Notes: generated by a model from the letters alone, not told the origin. DNA of 64,000 nucleotides from Henckelia pumila (GCF_033568475.1 NC_133123.1:23732622-23796621); one strand, 5' to 3'; shown: positions 45,868-58,637, counted from the first letter of the stretch. Numbers and translations are program-made.

Positions 45868-48800
45868 CTAAAGCCAACTAGTCATACTACGTAGTCCCAT
45901 TGCTTCGCGATGTTTGTCAAATAATGGTCCTGGCAAGGGCTTAGTAAGTGGATCAGCGATATTGTCTGTAGAGGCCACTCTCTCGACAGTGATGTCTCCT
46001 CTTTCCACGATCTCCCGGATGATGTGGTATTTCCTCAGTACGTGTTTGGATCTTTGATGAGACCTTGGTTCCTTTGCCTGAGCAACGGCACCCGTGTTAT
46101 CACAGTACACCGGGACTGGACCAACAACTTCAGGAATAACGCCCAACTCTTAGACGAAATTCCTCATCCAAACGGCCTCTTTAGCAGCAGCTGATGCCGC
46201 AATGTATTCTGCCTCAGTGGTGGAATCCGCTGTGGTGTCTTGCTTGGAACTCTTCCAAGAGACAGCACCCCCATTGAGCATGAACACAAATCCAGAGGTT
46301 GACTTCGAGTCATCCACGTCACTTTGGAAGCTAGAGTCGGTATAGCCTTCCAATTTCAGTTCTCTTCCTCCATAAACCATGAATACATTCTTAGTTCTTC
46401 TCAAGTACTTAAGAATATCCTTCACGGCTTTCCAATGCATTTGACCGGGATTGGCTTGATATCTGCTCGTGACACTTAGAGCAAATGCCACATCCGGTCT
46501 GGTAGATATCATCCCATACATGATACTCCCTATGGCTGACGCATATGGTATGTGTGTCATTTTCTCTATCTCTTCGTCAGTCTTGGGACACATAGACTTG
46601 GATAGAGAGACTCCATGACACATAGGTAGATGTCCTCTCTTGGATTCATCCATTGAAAAACTTTTCAATATAGTGTCGATGTAGGTAGCTTGAGTAAGTC
46701 CTATCATTCTCTTAGATCTATCTCTATAGATCTGTATCCCTAGAATATAGGACGCCTCACCCAAATCCTTCATCGAGAATCTACCTGATAACCATATCTT
46801 TGTTGACTGCAACATCCCTACATCATTCCCAATGAGTAAGATGTCATCAACATAAAGTACTAAGAATGTCACAGCATCCTTAACTACTTTCTTGTACGCG
46901 CACGGTTCCTCCGGGTTCTTGATGAAACCAAAATCCTTTATTGTTTCATCAAATTTCTGGTTCCAACTTCTTGATGCTTGTTTGAGACCATAGATCGATC
47001 TCTGAAGCTTGCATACCTTATGCTCGCTTCCCATGGATGTGAATCCCTCGGGCTGCATCATATAGATTTCTTCCTTAATGTTTCCATTAAGAAATGCAGT
47101 CTTCACATCCATTTGTCATATCTCATTGTCATACCATGCTGCTATGGCAATAAGAATTCTTATGGACTTGAACATTGCGACTGGTGAAAAAGTTTCATCA
47201 TAGTCAACTCCTTGTCTTTGAGTATAACCTTTTGCCACCAATCGTGCCTTGTAGGTCAGTACCTTTCCATCAGGCCCAAGTTTTCTCTGATAGATCCATT
47301 TACACCCTATTGGAACAATTCCATCGGGAGGATCTACTAAAGTCCAAACTTGGTTTGTATGCATCGAATCTATTTCCGACTGCATAACTTCAAGCCATAA
47401 ATTCGAATTTGCATCAGAAATTGCTTCCTTGAAGTTTCTTGGATCACATACAATGTCGGGTTCACTTTGATCCCCTTCAAGAAGAAAACCATATCTAATA
47501 GGAGGCCTAGAAGTCCTCTCGGATCTTCTAGTAATAGGCGTGTCAATCAATGGTTCCTGAGGTGTAGGATCATTATTTTGTATCTCGGGTTCTTCTCGAA
47601 TTTCTTCGAGTTTCATCATCTTGCCTTTCTTATCCAATAAGAACTCCTTCTCCAAGAAAGTGGCATTCCTTGAAACAAACACTTTTGTTTCAGTAGGATG
47701 ATAGAAATAATATCCGATTGAATTCTTCGGATACCCTACAAAATAACATAAGGTGGATCGACTATCCAACTTATCTCCCACTGTCTGCTTCACGTAAGCA
47801 GGACATCCTCAAATCCTCAAGTACGAATACTTAGGAGCTTTGCCATTCCATAACTCGTATGGTGTTTTGTTCACTGCTTTAGTGTGGACGTTGTTCAACA
47901 ACAATACTGCCGTTTCAAGAGCATAGCCCCAAAACGAAGGTGGGAGCTCAGTGAAGCTCATCATGGATCGAACCATGTCCAACAAAGTTCGATTGCGACG
48001 CTCCGAAACACCATTAAGCTGAGGTGTCATAGGAGGAGTCCACTGAGAGAGAATCCCATTCTCTTTTAGATAGCTCAAAAACTCGGTACTCAAGTATTCT
48101 CCACCTCGATCCGATCGAAGTGCTTTAATCCTCTTACCTAGTTTGTTTTCTACTTCAGCCTTGAATTCTTTGAACTTTTCAAATGATTCAGACTTATATT
48201 TCATCAAATATAAGTACCCATACCTAGAATAATCATCAGTAAAGGTAATGAAGTAGGTGTGACCAAATTTTGTACCAATACTAAATGGTCCGCAAACATC
48301 CGTATGGATCAAATCCAATAGATTTTGACTACGCTCAGGTTTTCCTTTGAAAGGAGATTTAGTCATTTTTCCTTTCAGGCAGGACTCACAAGTAGGTAGA
48401 GAGTTAATATCAGACATATCAAACATGCCCTCTCCCACTAGCTTGTTCATCCTCCTTGAGGAAATATGACCTAGCCTAGCATGCCAAAGGTTTGCCGGGT
48501 TTTGACTATCGATTTTTCTTTTGTTCGTTGTTACCGGTTTATCAACATAATTTATTGGAACATCTTTTAATTTTAAGTTATATAGATCCTTTTCAAGTTG
48601 TCCATTTCCAATCAAACATTCATTCTTGTAAATATTGCAAATCTCATTCACAAAATTGCAAGAAAAACCATCTCTATCAAGCATAGAAACAGAAATAATG
48701 TTTTTAATCAAGTCTGGAACAAATAAAACATCTCTCAAAAGCAACTTAAAATCGTTCTGCAAAATTAAATAAATGTCTCCCACAGCTTTGGCTTTAACTC

Positions 48801-49249
48801 TAGAACCATTTTCGAGCCTCAGCTGGGTCTCACCCATTCTAAGCTTGCGACTTCTTGTCATCACCTGCAAATCATTGCAAATGTGAGATCCACATCCGGT
48901 ATCCAATACCCAAGAAGTAGTATTAAGTGAAACATTTATTTCAATATAAAACATACCCTTCGCAGTTCGCAACTGCTCTAGATATTCCTTGCAGTTACGT
49001 TTCCAATGACCGGGTTTCTTGCAGTGATGACGAACATCCTTGGACTTTTCCATGTTTGAAGCCTTTGTCTTGTTCTTTTTCTCGGGTCCGGTTTTCTTGG
49101 ATGAGGCAGAACGTTTCTTACCCTTTGTACTTGGCCCCTTCTTAGCAGAAGAAGAGGAGCCCACCAAGAGAACCGGACCCTTCTGGGCAGCCGGCAGCCC
49201 CACCCCAAAATTTTTTATTTATTTATTTATTATTTGAAAATTGAGGCAT
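45868..49249 (-). pseudogene. Copia pol with residual gag (7.1 kb element)
   Basis: The gag ATG at 49249 is followed by eight codons and then a TAAA-type repeat; the body of gag is missing and the frame resumes at 49203 in a Ser/Lys-rich linker. The zinc knuckle reads RHHCKKPGHWKRNC, with Arg for the first Cys. Protease WVLDTGCGSH, integrase HARLGHIS, HTDVCGPF, FTDDYSRYGY, SDRGGEY; RT DVKTAFLNG and YVDDILLIG; RNase H DSTTEAEYIAA and YCDNTGAVAQ. Three stops: TGA near 47808, TGA near 47115 and TAA near 46149; the first two fit TGG to TGA, the last CAA to TAA. Confidence 0.85.
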
Positions 49250-49293
49250 GGTACAATTTTGATAAAAATTTTAATCGTATGATCCGAGAGCAA

Positions 49294-49308
49294 CTGGATC
49301 TGATACCA
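49294..49308 (-). promoter_or_regulatory. Primer binding site of the 7.1 kb Copia element
   Basis: On the minus strand TGGTATCAGATCCAG begins one base after the 5' LTR, a match to initiator tRNA-Met. Confidence 0.8.
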
Positions 49309-49309
49309 C

Positions 49310-51146
49310 TGTTGGAACACGGTCGTTCTCCGGATCGAAAAATAAAGTGATACCCGGTGCAGCGGAAGTTTTAAAATTTTATATGGAACGATTCCATATG
49401 GGTATCAAATTCCTACGATTAAAATTGATAATATAAAATTTAAACAATATAAATTTTCCCTTAAAATCTCAAAGCGAGATTATGGACACCAACAGATTAA
49501 ACTGCTCTTGTTGTATATCCCAGGAACTAATGAACGAACAATTCTTCAATCAGGTTCACGAACAGAAATTTAATCCCTCTGATAGACTGCACTAGAAAGT
49601 CTATCAGAAGTTTCTACGAAGAGAAATAACAGATTTGATCTGTTAAACCAGACTGTAAATTCGAAATTCACAGGCTGGAATTTTCGAACAGAGAGAGGAG
49701 AGGGGGCGGCCACACCTAGAGAGAACAACTAGGGTTTTCGAAAATTTTGTGACCTCTGTTCTCTAATTTCTGTACTGCAATAACTTATTTATAATGTGGG
49801 CTGCTAACAGCTTAGGGCCCATTAGTCATAAGTTCAAGCCTGAGAAGAAAAGCCCGCATGTTCAGAAATTAATATAAAATTCATCGTGACTCAGATTGAT
49901 AAACCAATTCCACCAATGTGCACAGAAACCATTTCTGCATCTTTTAAAGTCAAGATAAATTTTCTGAATCCGAATTCAGTGGTTTCCAAAAATGTCCATC
50001 ACTATGTCATTTTAGGAAATCTTACTCCCTCTACTTTTAAATAAGAAGTCCCACTTCTTTATTCACTAAATTTAACTCTTTAAATTTAATTATCTCAACG
50101 GGGATTAGAAATCCATTACTTGTGTGACCCTCAATGGTTCAGGGATACAGCTAGCCGTGGGCTCACAACTCCTTGTGACTCGGAACAACAATTTCCGACT
50201 TGCCCATCGAATCATGGTAAGTGCGCCTAGCAATATCGCCCCATGATTCCCTAGGTATCACTGATAGTGCCTGCAAGAATCAATAGATTTTGGTTAGCGT
50301 ACAGTACGGTCCCTTCATTCATATATCCCGATCGAATCAACAACCATTGGTAAATCGAGAGTCGTTCGAGATTCGATAACTATGCAATACATCTTGAAGA
50401 TCAAATAGTGACATCGCATGTGCTACTAGGAAATCAAGTAACCTAAAACACATCATGTACTCTGGCCAGAAATTCGTCACACTAATATCTCCTCAGATTG
50501 CATAGGATATCCACACTCGCAAGTATGTGGTGAATCCTTGACAACAAAGCATCGACTCCTATATGTGTCGTAACTGTACCCAATCCCGACACCTGATGAC
50601 CCCAATAGAGTCGGTAAACGAGTCAAAGTAAAGTACTAGCATATAGAGTCTCAATGATGTTTCAAGTAGTAAGGACTAATGGTGTACAACCAAAACCGCG
50701 GACTTTATCCACTCGATAAGTGATAACCACTTGGAAAGTTCGGATAAGGTAGTTCAATCATTCATCATATGAATATCCATTTGCATGCTTTGAACATCTC
50801 TATGTTCCATACCAATGAAACGTGGTACTCGGCATCGCAAACGCTAGTCTCAATCTCGAGCGATCCTTATCCTTATTAACGGACGGCTCAATTGACTAGG
50901 AACTGTTTAGAATATACAGTGACTTTAAGATGTGTTTCATGATAGCCATCCCCATGTGCTACCACATCTTACATACACTATAGTATATTCAAGGTCTTCA
51001 TTTAAACATCTTATAGTATGTCACAACATAATAATATGATAAAAGATAAAGTAAATGCCATTATAAAAGTGTAAATTATATTAAACAAAAGATTGTTTAT
51101 ACATAGAGTCATAAAAGCCCTTAGCCACAAGTTGGCTCACCGGGTA
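49310..51146 (-). repeat. Right (5') LTR of the 7.1 kb Copia element
   Basis: 1837 bp; the plus-strand right end reads CACCGGGTA, a C-to-T change from CACCGGGCA. Minus-strand TATAAATAAG at about 49784-49793 is the probable promoter. Confidence 0.9.
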
Positions 51147-51509
51147 CCCACTCTTTCACTTATTGGAGAAGCCAACTTATCCGCTTCTTCCCCAATTCTC
51201 TATTCTTCCTTCCTATTCCATATTCCTCCACTCACAAGAGAATTATAGAGGGAAAAAAAATTATATATGATGGTAGTTTATTGATATTAAAAAACTATTA
51301 ATATGATAATATTCGTATATTATTATTAATTTATTATTACAACTTTACAAGTAAATATATTTTATATAAAAAACATAAAAATTATATTTTTATGGTAAAA
51401 CTTACGAATATTCCAAGAAAAATTTACACTTTAGGCTATAAAAAAAACGCCTAGGCGCTAGGCTATGGGTAGCCGCCCGCCTAGCGCTTTTTAGAACATT
51501 GGCCTGCAC

Positions 51510-52380
51510 TGGGCCCAAAAAAAAAATTGCGTATATATTATATAGGCCCAAAAATTATATATATAATTTTAATGCAATTAATGCAAAAATTAATTTTTGC
51601 ATGAAATTTATTGATGTTTTGGTATGACATTAATATGATCTTACTTCATATATAGTGTTTGTGTGTATATATTATGTATAATGTGTAGATTCAAATTTAT
51701 TTTATATAATATTATTTACATGTTTAGTTGTTCACACTAAACCTAAAAAAACAATAATTATTTACTTTTTTTATAAATTTTTAGGCCCAAATTTTTAGAT
51801 TCAAATTTTTACCTATCTACACAATTTGTACAATGTATTTTTTTTACGAGTCACAAGTGTCGTGCGTTTTGAATTTTGTTTAACAACCATTACAATTCAT
51901 AGTACTTGTTTCATATTTCAAATTCTTTACAAAACTCACAATTTCATCAATTTTGAAGTCTACTTTTTTTTTTTCTCTTCACTGTTCGTCAATTATTAAT
52001 TTTTTTTAGATTTTGTGCCCTTTTTGCAATCAAGAGTACATATAATTCATGCTTATTTTTTCAAATGTAGAGTGTACATTTTCTACCAAATTTACTTTTG
52101 ATTACGGATTTTGTATGCAATATTTTTCGTCATTTTTTTTTTGGCGTTTTTCATCAAGTAAATGTGCTTCTGATCGTGTGTAGTTTGTAACCTAAGACAC
52201 GTTATTTATGGTTCTCGATTAACATTTGTTTTTTTTTTCATTAATAATTATAATATATTTTTGCCTACACTCAACTAAAATCTTAGTTCATGCCCAGCAT
52301 ATGGTAACAATTAAGCTATAAGAACGATCTCAAGAAGATGATGATTTTATGGATATTTTTTTTTAAAAAAAAAAAGGGAC
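51510..52380. other. AT-rich intergenic DNA
   Basis: GGCCCAAAAATT fragments near 51542 and 51783 look like remains of an older inverted-repeat element whose left part (GACGGAGCCAGC) is at about 43768. No coding region. Confidence 0.35.
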
Positions 52381-52826
52381 CTAGGGGTGCAAACGAACTG
52401 AATCGAGCCGAATAATGGTAAAATTTTAAGGTTCGAATTCGGCTCGATAAGAGTATATTCGAGTTCGATCTCGATTCGAAGTTCAATAATTTCAAATATT
52501 TTGGCTCGAGTTCGACTCGAAATGAAGTTCGAGTTCGAGTTCGGTTCGAAATATTCGAACCTATTCGTGAACTATTCGAATATTATAGTTCGAAAGCTCG
52601 AAATGTATATATATTATTATATAATTATATTATATTAATTAAATATTAAGGATCGCGAACTATTCGCGAACTATCGAACAGAGTAATTTCGGCTCGAGCT
52701 CGGCTCGAAAAAAAGTTCGAACATATTCGAATTCGGCTCGAGTTCGATAAGCTCGAATACGAATCAAATATTTATCGAGCGGGTTCATAAAACTCACGAA
52801 CATGTTCGGTTCGTTTGCACCCCTAG
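52381..52826. mobile_element. Inverted-repeat MITE, CTAGGGGTGCAAACGAAC type
   Basis: The left end CTAGGGGTGCAAACGAAC and the right end GTTCGTTTGCACCCCTAG are exact reverse complements over 18 bases. The interior is built of GTTCGAGTTCGAGTTCG and GGCTCGA blocks on both strands. No coding capacity; the target duplication is not clear. Confidence 0.75.
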
Positions 52827-53454
52827 CCCGACCCCTTATTTTAATTTATTAGCTTTGCTGCAGGCATGCTCAATCGATTTAATTTATAAGTATTTTTGTT
52901 GAAATGAATCTAATTTGTTTTAAACGAAAATACTTAAACTTAATTTCATGAAAATAATAGGGGCAAAAAAAAGAAGAGGTATTTTGTGTATTTTAAAATT
53001 ACTCCGAACTATTATGGTTCAAATATTTTATCTATAGTATAGACTAGTACTCAGATGCACGTGTTACGTGTTCGTATAGCTAATTTTTTTGACGAAAATA
53101 CAAATAAATTGTGAAATAAATAAATACAAAAATGATATTTGCATATATAAATATACATCAAAAGAATATAATATTTTCATAATTAAAAAACTATAAAAAA
53201 CATTAAATTAATTTATAATAAATTTGACATTGCGACGGCGGATGAAGATAATAATCTAAAGTTTAGATAGATTATAAGATTTTATTTGTTTTGTTTTGAT
53301 CAATATTTTATTATTAAATAGCCGCTGAATTAAACTTTTGTGAACCCAGAAACCCTAATTTGGTCCTTCAACAAGCCTCCCCAGGGAGAAAAGATTGAAA
53401 GCTTTTCTTTGATTTATCGAACACAGAGGCCAAACAACTCCCAGGGAACTAAAA
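52827..53454. other. Upstream region of the LLP-homologue gene
   Basis: No gene seen; holds the presumed promoter and 5' leader (AAACCCTAATT at about 53350, a motif frequent in promoters of plant ribosome-related genes). Confidence 0.45.
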
Positions 53455-54577
53455 ATGGCAAAATCAATGAGATCGAAGAGGGAGAAGAGGCTGAGGGCCA
53501 TAAGGAGAGAATTGGTTGAGCCCTTTTACGACAAGAAAGAAGCCGCCAAGTTCGCCGCCCAGGAAGCTGCCCTCGCCGCCCCCAAGCTTCCCGTCAAGGC
53601 TTCTCCTGCCGCGGAGGCTATGGATGTAGCCGCTGAGGCCACCGCTCCCTTTGCGAATGATGGTAACGACGGTACAGTTTCGTTTTATTTTTCTGTTCGC
53701 ACTTTTGTGGGTTTATCTGTTCGTCTCGTTTTGCATTGAATCCCTACTTAATCTCGTTGCTTTTATCTTATGTATGATTTGTATTTGGTTGTTGGTTCTG
53801 TATTTTGGATGAGCAACTGCTGTTTTAGAGTTTGATTTACTAATTTATTTTGGAGAAGTGTGAGCTACCAAGTCCGTTTACCTCTCCGGCCTCGCTCGAT
53901 GTATACAAGAATTCTGTGTTTTTCCTAATGCTAGGTGATATATTTTTGATCCATTCAGTGTTGGAAGATTTTTGTTTTTTCTAGGCTAGGTTATATATTT
54001 GATCCTTTGATTGATTGTTATTGGTTTAGTTCTCATTTCTCAAGGGGCTAGTTGTTCGGATTTTGAACGTCCACACAATCCTACTGTGATCCTAACCCCA
54101 TGTATATCAGCTGGAATGGCAGAGGAAGGACCTTGCAAACTCTAGTGTCGAAATTCGTTTCTATGCAAATATTCGTTGTCATAGTTGGTTACACGTGTCT
54201 AGAATGAGTCACTATATACTAAGGCAGCATTTGAAATTGTTTCTAGTATGCGCTTTTCAGCTTTTACTTCACAAAATTTTGAAAATTTTGTGAAAATTGC
54301 TTGAAGAGAAGCTTAAAAGTGTTTTCTAGAAGCAAACCCGAACACTACCTAAATTGATTATGTGATAGAGAAGCTTCATTGTTTGCTATCTCTATTGAAT
54401 TTATTAAAAACGAAGTTCTAATCTTTCCACTGCTGGCTGGCAGATGTTGAGATGGCTAATGGCAATCAAAGCTCAAAATTCTTGAAACCTGTTGGGAAGA
54501 AGCTAAAAAGGAAGGTCAAGATCGCTAAAAGAAAACATCACGGAAAGGGCAAGATTAGACGCAAGAATAACGTGTAA
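53455..54577 (+). CDS. LLP homologue (LLPH/DUF2423), nucleolar protein
   Basis: Two exons, 53455-53671 and 54444-54577, GT-AG, in phase; 116 residues. MAKSMRSKREKRLRAIRRELVEPFY at the start, an Ala/Pro-rich middle with MDV and VEMA, and a strongly basic tail KRKVKIAKRKHHGKGKIRRKN are typical of the LLP-homologue family. Family members are small nucleolar/ribosome-biogenesis-linked proteins whose exact role in plants is unclear. A TELO-type AAACCCTAATT motif upstream agrees with a ribosome-related job. The intron contains a Tourist MITE. No defect seen. Confidence 0.88.
54223..54349. mobile_element. Tourist-like MITE (127 bp) in the LLP gene intron
   Basis: Ends GGCAGCATTTG and, on the other strand, GGTAGTGTTCG; flanked by TAA (54220-54222 and 54350-54352), the duplication of PIF/Harbinger elements. 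Confidence 0.65.
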
Positions 54578-56941
54578 TTCTGCCGTGTTTTAACCAGAGG
54601 AAGTTTTTCGTCGTGCTTCCTGTATTTCCTTTTCTGCCAGTAGCGTTGTGATCATTTGATGCGATTAATTTAACCTTCTATGTAACCTCTGTGGTAAGCT
54701 ACTCTACTCTGCCTTGGTGCTCGCTCGTTTTGATATATGCTTTTCTTATAAGATAACCATCTCCACCCTTTTTTAAAATATTTTTTAGTTTGGTAGCGAG
54801 CTTATCTGAGGACTACTTCATGGTTGGTTTCAAATCTGAGAGTCATTGATCTTATAGCGGGCTTGAATTCGTGTTATCAGTGTCAACTATATTGCAAGAC
54901 CACCATTTGTATCATTTTTCAAAATATTTATAAGTTTAGTAGCTTGCTTATTTCGATGTCCTGCTTGCTTGGAGATTTGAACGCTAAAAGATTCCATTAT
55001 GGGTTGATCTACTCAGTCGGATTCAAATGTGTGCAGTTGATCCTTTCTAGGGTCCGCATATTTCTAGTATAACCTTTAGCATGGTCGCCTGCGTGCGATG
55101 GGCGAGTTACCTTATAATTATCAATAACGTTCACTCGTTTCTTTCTGTACAAGTTGATATCTATCTATAGTTCTTGAGCCACAATAACAACATTGTATAA
55201 TTTTTAGAATCTCCAAAATACTATCGTTATCCTTTTGATCCTTTATTTCATTTTTGTGCCATGAAAAATTCAATTTATGTATAAAAAAAACGTCTAAAAA
55301 CTTGTTAAAAACCTGCCGCAAACACTTAAATTATTTTAAATGCCAAAAGCCGACGAATTGAAAGCAGAAAAAATCTTGTAAAATGAAAGTAGAAAATACT
55401 TTTCAAATTTTTTCGCTCAATGATAGATGCAATTTTAACAGCCGAATAGATTGTCTGTCGGTGCTTTCATTACAAGCCAAAGCATTTGCCTATACAACAC
55501 TACTTGGATTCCCCTTCCACGTTGTTGAACACTTCTTTTGGTCTATTTTGTCACCGCAACAGCACCAGAACTCTCTTAAGTTTTCGATAGAAAAGGCTTC
55601 TTTATCTGTGAATAAATGAAGAATCAAGCTTGCTATGATCATAGTAATAAATGAAGCTCGACTCGAGAAATAAACAGATGTACAAAGTTTCTAAAGAATC
55701 AAGGTCCATCTTTCGCAGTTCACTAGTGTTCTAGCTACATAAAGAACGTTTTGTTGGCAAACAACTAAAACCATACCTACATATTGAACATCATGCCTAA
55801 ATTGTCATGATGCAAGAATCACAAATTGTGCTAGACTTGAGACATAAACGCATTAAGTATGCCATGCTCAGGGGACATATTTGCAAGTCAGGTGCCTCAA
55901 CTGGCTTGAAACTAGCTATTGGACAAGGGATCTTTTGGAACAATTTTAACATAATTTGTAAGTCAGGTGCCTTAACTGACTTGAAACTATAAGCATGGCT
56001 GACCTTTCATTAACCTTCAAGGATGTAAAGCTTGAATACAACGGTCCTTACGTCGAAAAATTTCAAAGAAAATGGTAGCAGTTCATATCAGAAAGATGGA
56101 TATGAAAAAAAAAAAAAAAAAAATGAGATTATTACACATTCTGGGTTTGATAAAATAGGCAATAGTTCTTTTCGAATTTCATGCCAACATTGAGGATCTC
56201 ATTAATGCCAACACTAAAGGAAACATTAGAGAAAATTTGTTGAGTATGACAAAGGATTTAACCTCGGAAATGATCCATCCGTGGAATGAAAATTAGTAAA
56301 TTACTACCCGTTAGTTTAAATTTGTCATTTGGGAAACTGAAGTTATGCTTAGATGAAAAGATTTGATTTGGAGAAAGGATTCGATTTGGGTGGATATTTG
56401 AAAGATGGATTTGAAACGACACTCATTTTTAGTAAATTTCACAACCATCAGATTTAATATTGCATCTACGTGCATTTGCAAGGGGTTGAATTTGAACAAA
56501 AATTCATCCAAGCAACCAAACGAATTTAAATCCATGGCTTCAAATTGTTCCATCTAAGCACAAACTAAAAAATATCTCTTTAGGAACTAGAAAACGAGAT
56601 TTTAAAGTGGATCCAATATAAAGGACATAAATCCATCATGATAATCAAGATAATGCCCAGATATTTGTGAAATGTTATGAAATCAGCGTTGACTCAACAT
56701 ATCAAAACAAGTGCAGTTAACTGAATTTGACAGCCCAGATCGAAGTGGAATACAAGTTGAAGCAAGTGCAATTTTTGCCAACTAGCTTTGATATGTGACC
56801 AAGTAATTAAATTGTTTATTTGACGGACACATGAATATTAATAATCGTTTGAAAGTATCTCAATGGTAAATTAAAAAAGCAACGGATATATTAGATATTC
56901 CTTGCTTCCATACTTCCAAATAGCAAATAACAGTTTTGTAA
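54578..56941. other. Intergenic DNA
   Basis: No gene recognised. An imperfect 36-base direct repeat (ATTTGCAAGTCAGGTGCC type) is at 55878-55913 and 55953-55988. A MITE-like sequence with GCTTAGATG ends lies at about 56345-56557, and an A-run at about 56106-56122. Confidence 0.4.
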
Positions 56942-57063
56942 GAGAGTGTTTGGTAGAGCTTCTGCTTATTGAAAAGTGATTCACAAACACTTCTAAGTAT
57001 TTCTATGCAGTTAGAATCCAATAAGTGATTCCTAAAAACTCTAATAAGGTACCAAACACTCCC
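56942..57063. mobile_element. Tourist-like MITE, 122 bp
   Basis: Left GAGAGTGTTTGGTA, right on the other strand GGGAGTGTTTGGTA, flanked by TAA (56939-56941 and 57064-57066). Confidence 0.7.
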
Positions 57064-57350
57064 TAACACGTCATGCTTCCCAAGTGCAACATCAGAAGCA
57101 ACAATATTTCCATAAAATATTTTCATTCATTTTATCAGCAGCAAGTTTACCTGCAGTGTCAAAGAGGAAAACCAAAAGAGTAAATCACAAACAAGGTTAT
57201 TTAAATTAATCTACGCACGCACTACATGATCAAGCATACATCATCTGATAATTTATGACTTTTAGATTTCTGGTTTATGTAATGTAAAAAGTTAAACATA
57301 ATGATCACTCATCTTTTATGCATTGGGGTTCAAACATCATACGAGATTAA

Positions 57351-57444
57351 GGTAGTATTTGGGATAACTTCTAAAAACACTTCTCTGAAATTTTGTTAAC
57401 GAAAAGGTGAGAAATTCTTCTAAGAAGCTCTTCCAAACAGTGTC
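57351..57444. mobile_element. Tourist-like MITE, 94 bp
   Basis: Left GGTAGTATTTGG, right on the other strand GACACTGTTTGG, flanked by TAA (57348-57350 and 57445-57447). Related to the MITE in the LLP intron. Confidence 0.6.
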
Positions 57445-57549
57445 TAAGTATGACAGGGGACAATCAGAGTTTGAAGCAAATAAATTGAGAATATAGTTTT
57501 TTGGCAGCACACAGTTTTACACTACACATCATGGTTCACAAAAATCTTA

Positions 57550-57873
57550 TGGAGTGTTTGCAATAGATTGTGTTATAAATTATAACAAAGTTAAAAAAAA
57601 TCAAAAGTTGGTAGTGTTTGGAAACAAATGTGAAAATCTAAAAATCAAAGTTTGGTAGTGTTTGATAAATAAGTGATTAGAGTAATTTTAACAATGACCT
57701 TCTTATTATAATCACTTTTGAAGAATCATAATCACCACATGACTAGCTTTTGGATTTCAATTAAGTTAAGCATAAGCTAACACATAATCTAGCTAGGTTT
57801 AAAAAACACACAAAAATGATTTTTTAAGCCAAAAGCTAACAATCACTTTTTTTTAGTGATTGCAAACACTCCC
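57550..57873. mobile_element. Tourist-like MITE, 324 bp
   Basis: Left TGGAGTGTTTGCAAT, right on the other strand GGGAGTGTTTGCAAT, flanked by TTA (57547-57549 and 57874-57876). Confidence 0.6.
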
Positions 57874-58158
57874 TTAAAAACACTGCGAATCCACAAGAAT
57901 TTAAATAAAGTAAAATAATTAATTTCCGTCTCCAAATCATGTTAATTTCCAAGTAAACAATTCTATTGTAAACTGTTAACAACGACTTGATTCATCTCTC
58001 CTCTAGGGCCTTATAGAACATGCAACTTTGTAAATATTTTTCGTTCATGATGTCGACTAAGAGAAACAAGAAAAAAGAGTCAAAAGAAACGAGGAAACCA
58101 TCTATAACAATATCCTCACTCACAAATCTCAAATGCAAAAGTAATCACAATCGCAAAA

Positions 58159-58635
58159 TGTCAGCAAAGGTGGGCAGGGGACATGAATGCATGTCCCAAA
58201 GTCTTCAGAGGCAGCAGAATTATTGGAGGAATCGGTCCAATCTGGTGGCAGCCATCCAATGAAGAAATTTTGTAGGAAAGAGTGAAGGAAACTTCACTCA
58301 CGTACGAGGGGAGGGAGCTCTATAAATTGAGCTCCCCTTAACCATTCTCATTATCCCTCAGCCTCAAGCATTCTTCTGTTCTTGAGTGCATTTCTTATCT
58401 CCTTAGTTATTTCTATATATTTGTGAGATAGGTTTTCTCCTGTATAAGAGAGTGAGTGTCTCTTTGGAAACACAGAGAGAGGTTATAATTCTCCAAATAT
58501 TATAGTGGAATCTTTTGGTCTTGCCCGTGGTTTTTACCCTAATAATTTTTGGGGGTTTTCCACGTAAATCTTGGTGTCTATTTATTCTTCAATTTACATA
58601 GTTTCTATCTCGTGATGCCGCACCTGGGACCAACA
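58159..58635 (+). repeat. Left (5') LTR of the TNT1-like element
   Basis: Begins TGTCAGCAAAGG and ends GGACCAACA. TATAAATT box at 58321-58328. Followed after two bases by the primer site. Confidence 0.9.
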
Positions 58636-58637
58636 AG

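Larger units (their letters stand above)
44024..51146 (-). mobile_element. Ty1/Copia retrotransposon with 1.84 kb LTRs (Angela/Tork-like), gag deleted
   Basis: Two LTRs of exactly 1837 bp flank a 3.4 kb interior read on the minus strand: primer site, a remnant of gag, protease, integrase, RT and RNase H. The long LTRs and integrase sequence suggest the Angela branch of Tork; this is an inference. The expected 5-bp target duplication is absent: CTTAT stands on the left, CCCAC on the right. The element lies within the small hAT element. Confidence 0.8.
43806..51501. mobile_element. Small hAT-like element (about 0.57 kb) interrupted by a Copia element
   Basis: Left end CAGTGTTTTAAAAGGCGC; right end on the other strand CAATGTTCTAAAAAGCGC. 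Flanks GTCTGCAC (43798-43805) and GCCTGCAC (51502-51509) form an 8-bp duplication with one difference. The left subterminal part carries four units of about 20 bases with CGCCTAGGCGG (43901-43972); the right part has CGCCTAGGCG and CGCCTAGCG. No transposase, so it is non-autonomous. Confidence 0.65.

Noticed and set aside
56860-57126. 88-residue minus-strand ORF
   Set aside because: Lies mainly over a MITE and has no recognisable domain.
58020-58262. 80-residue Lys-rich ORF running into the 5' LTR
   Set aside because: Crosses the element boundary and matches nothing.
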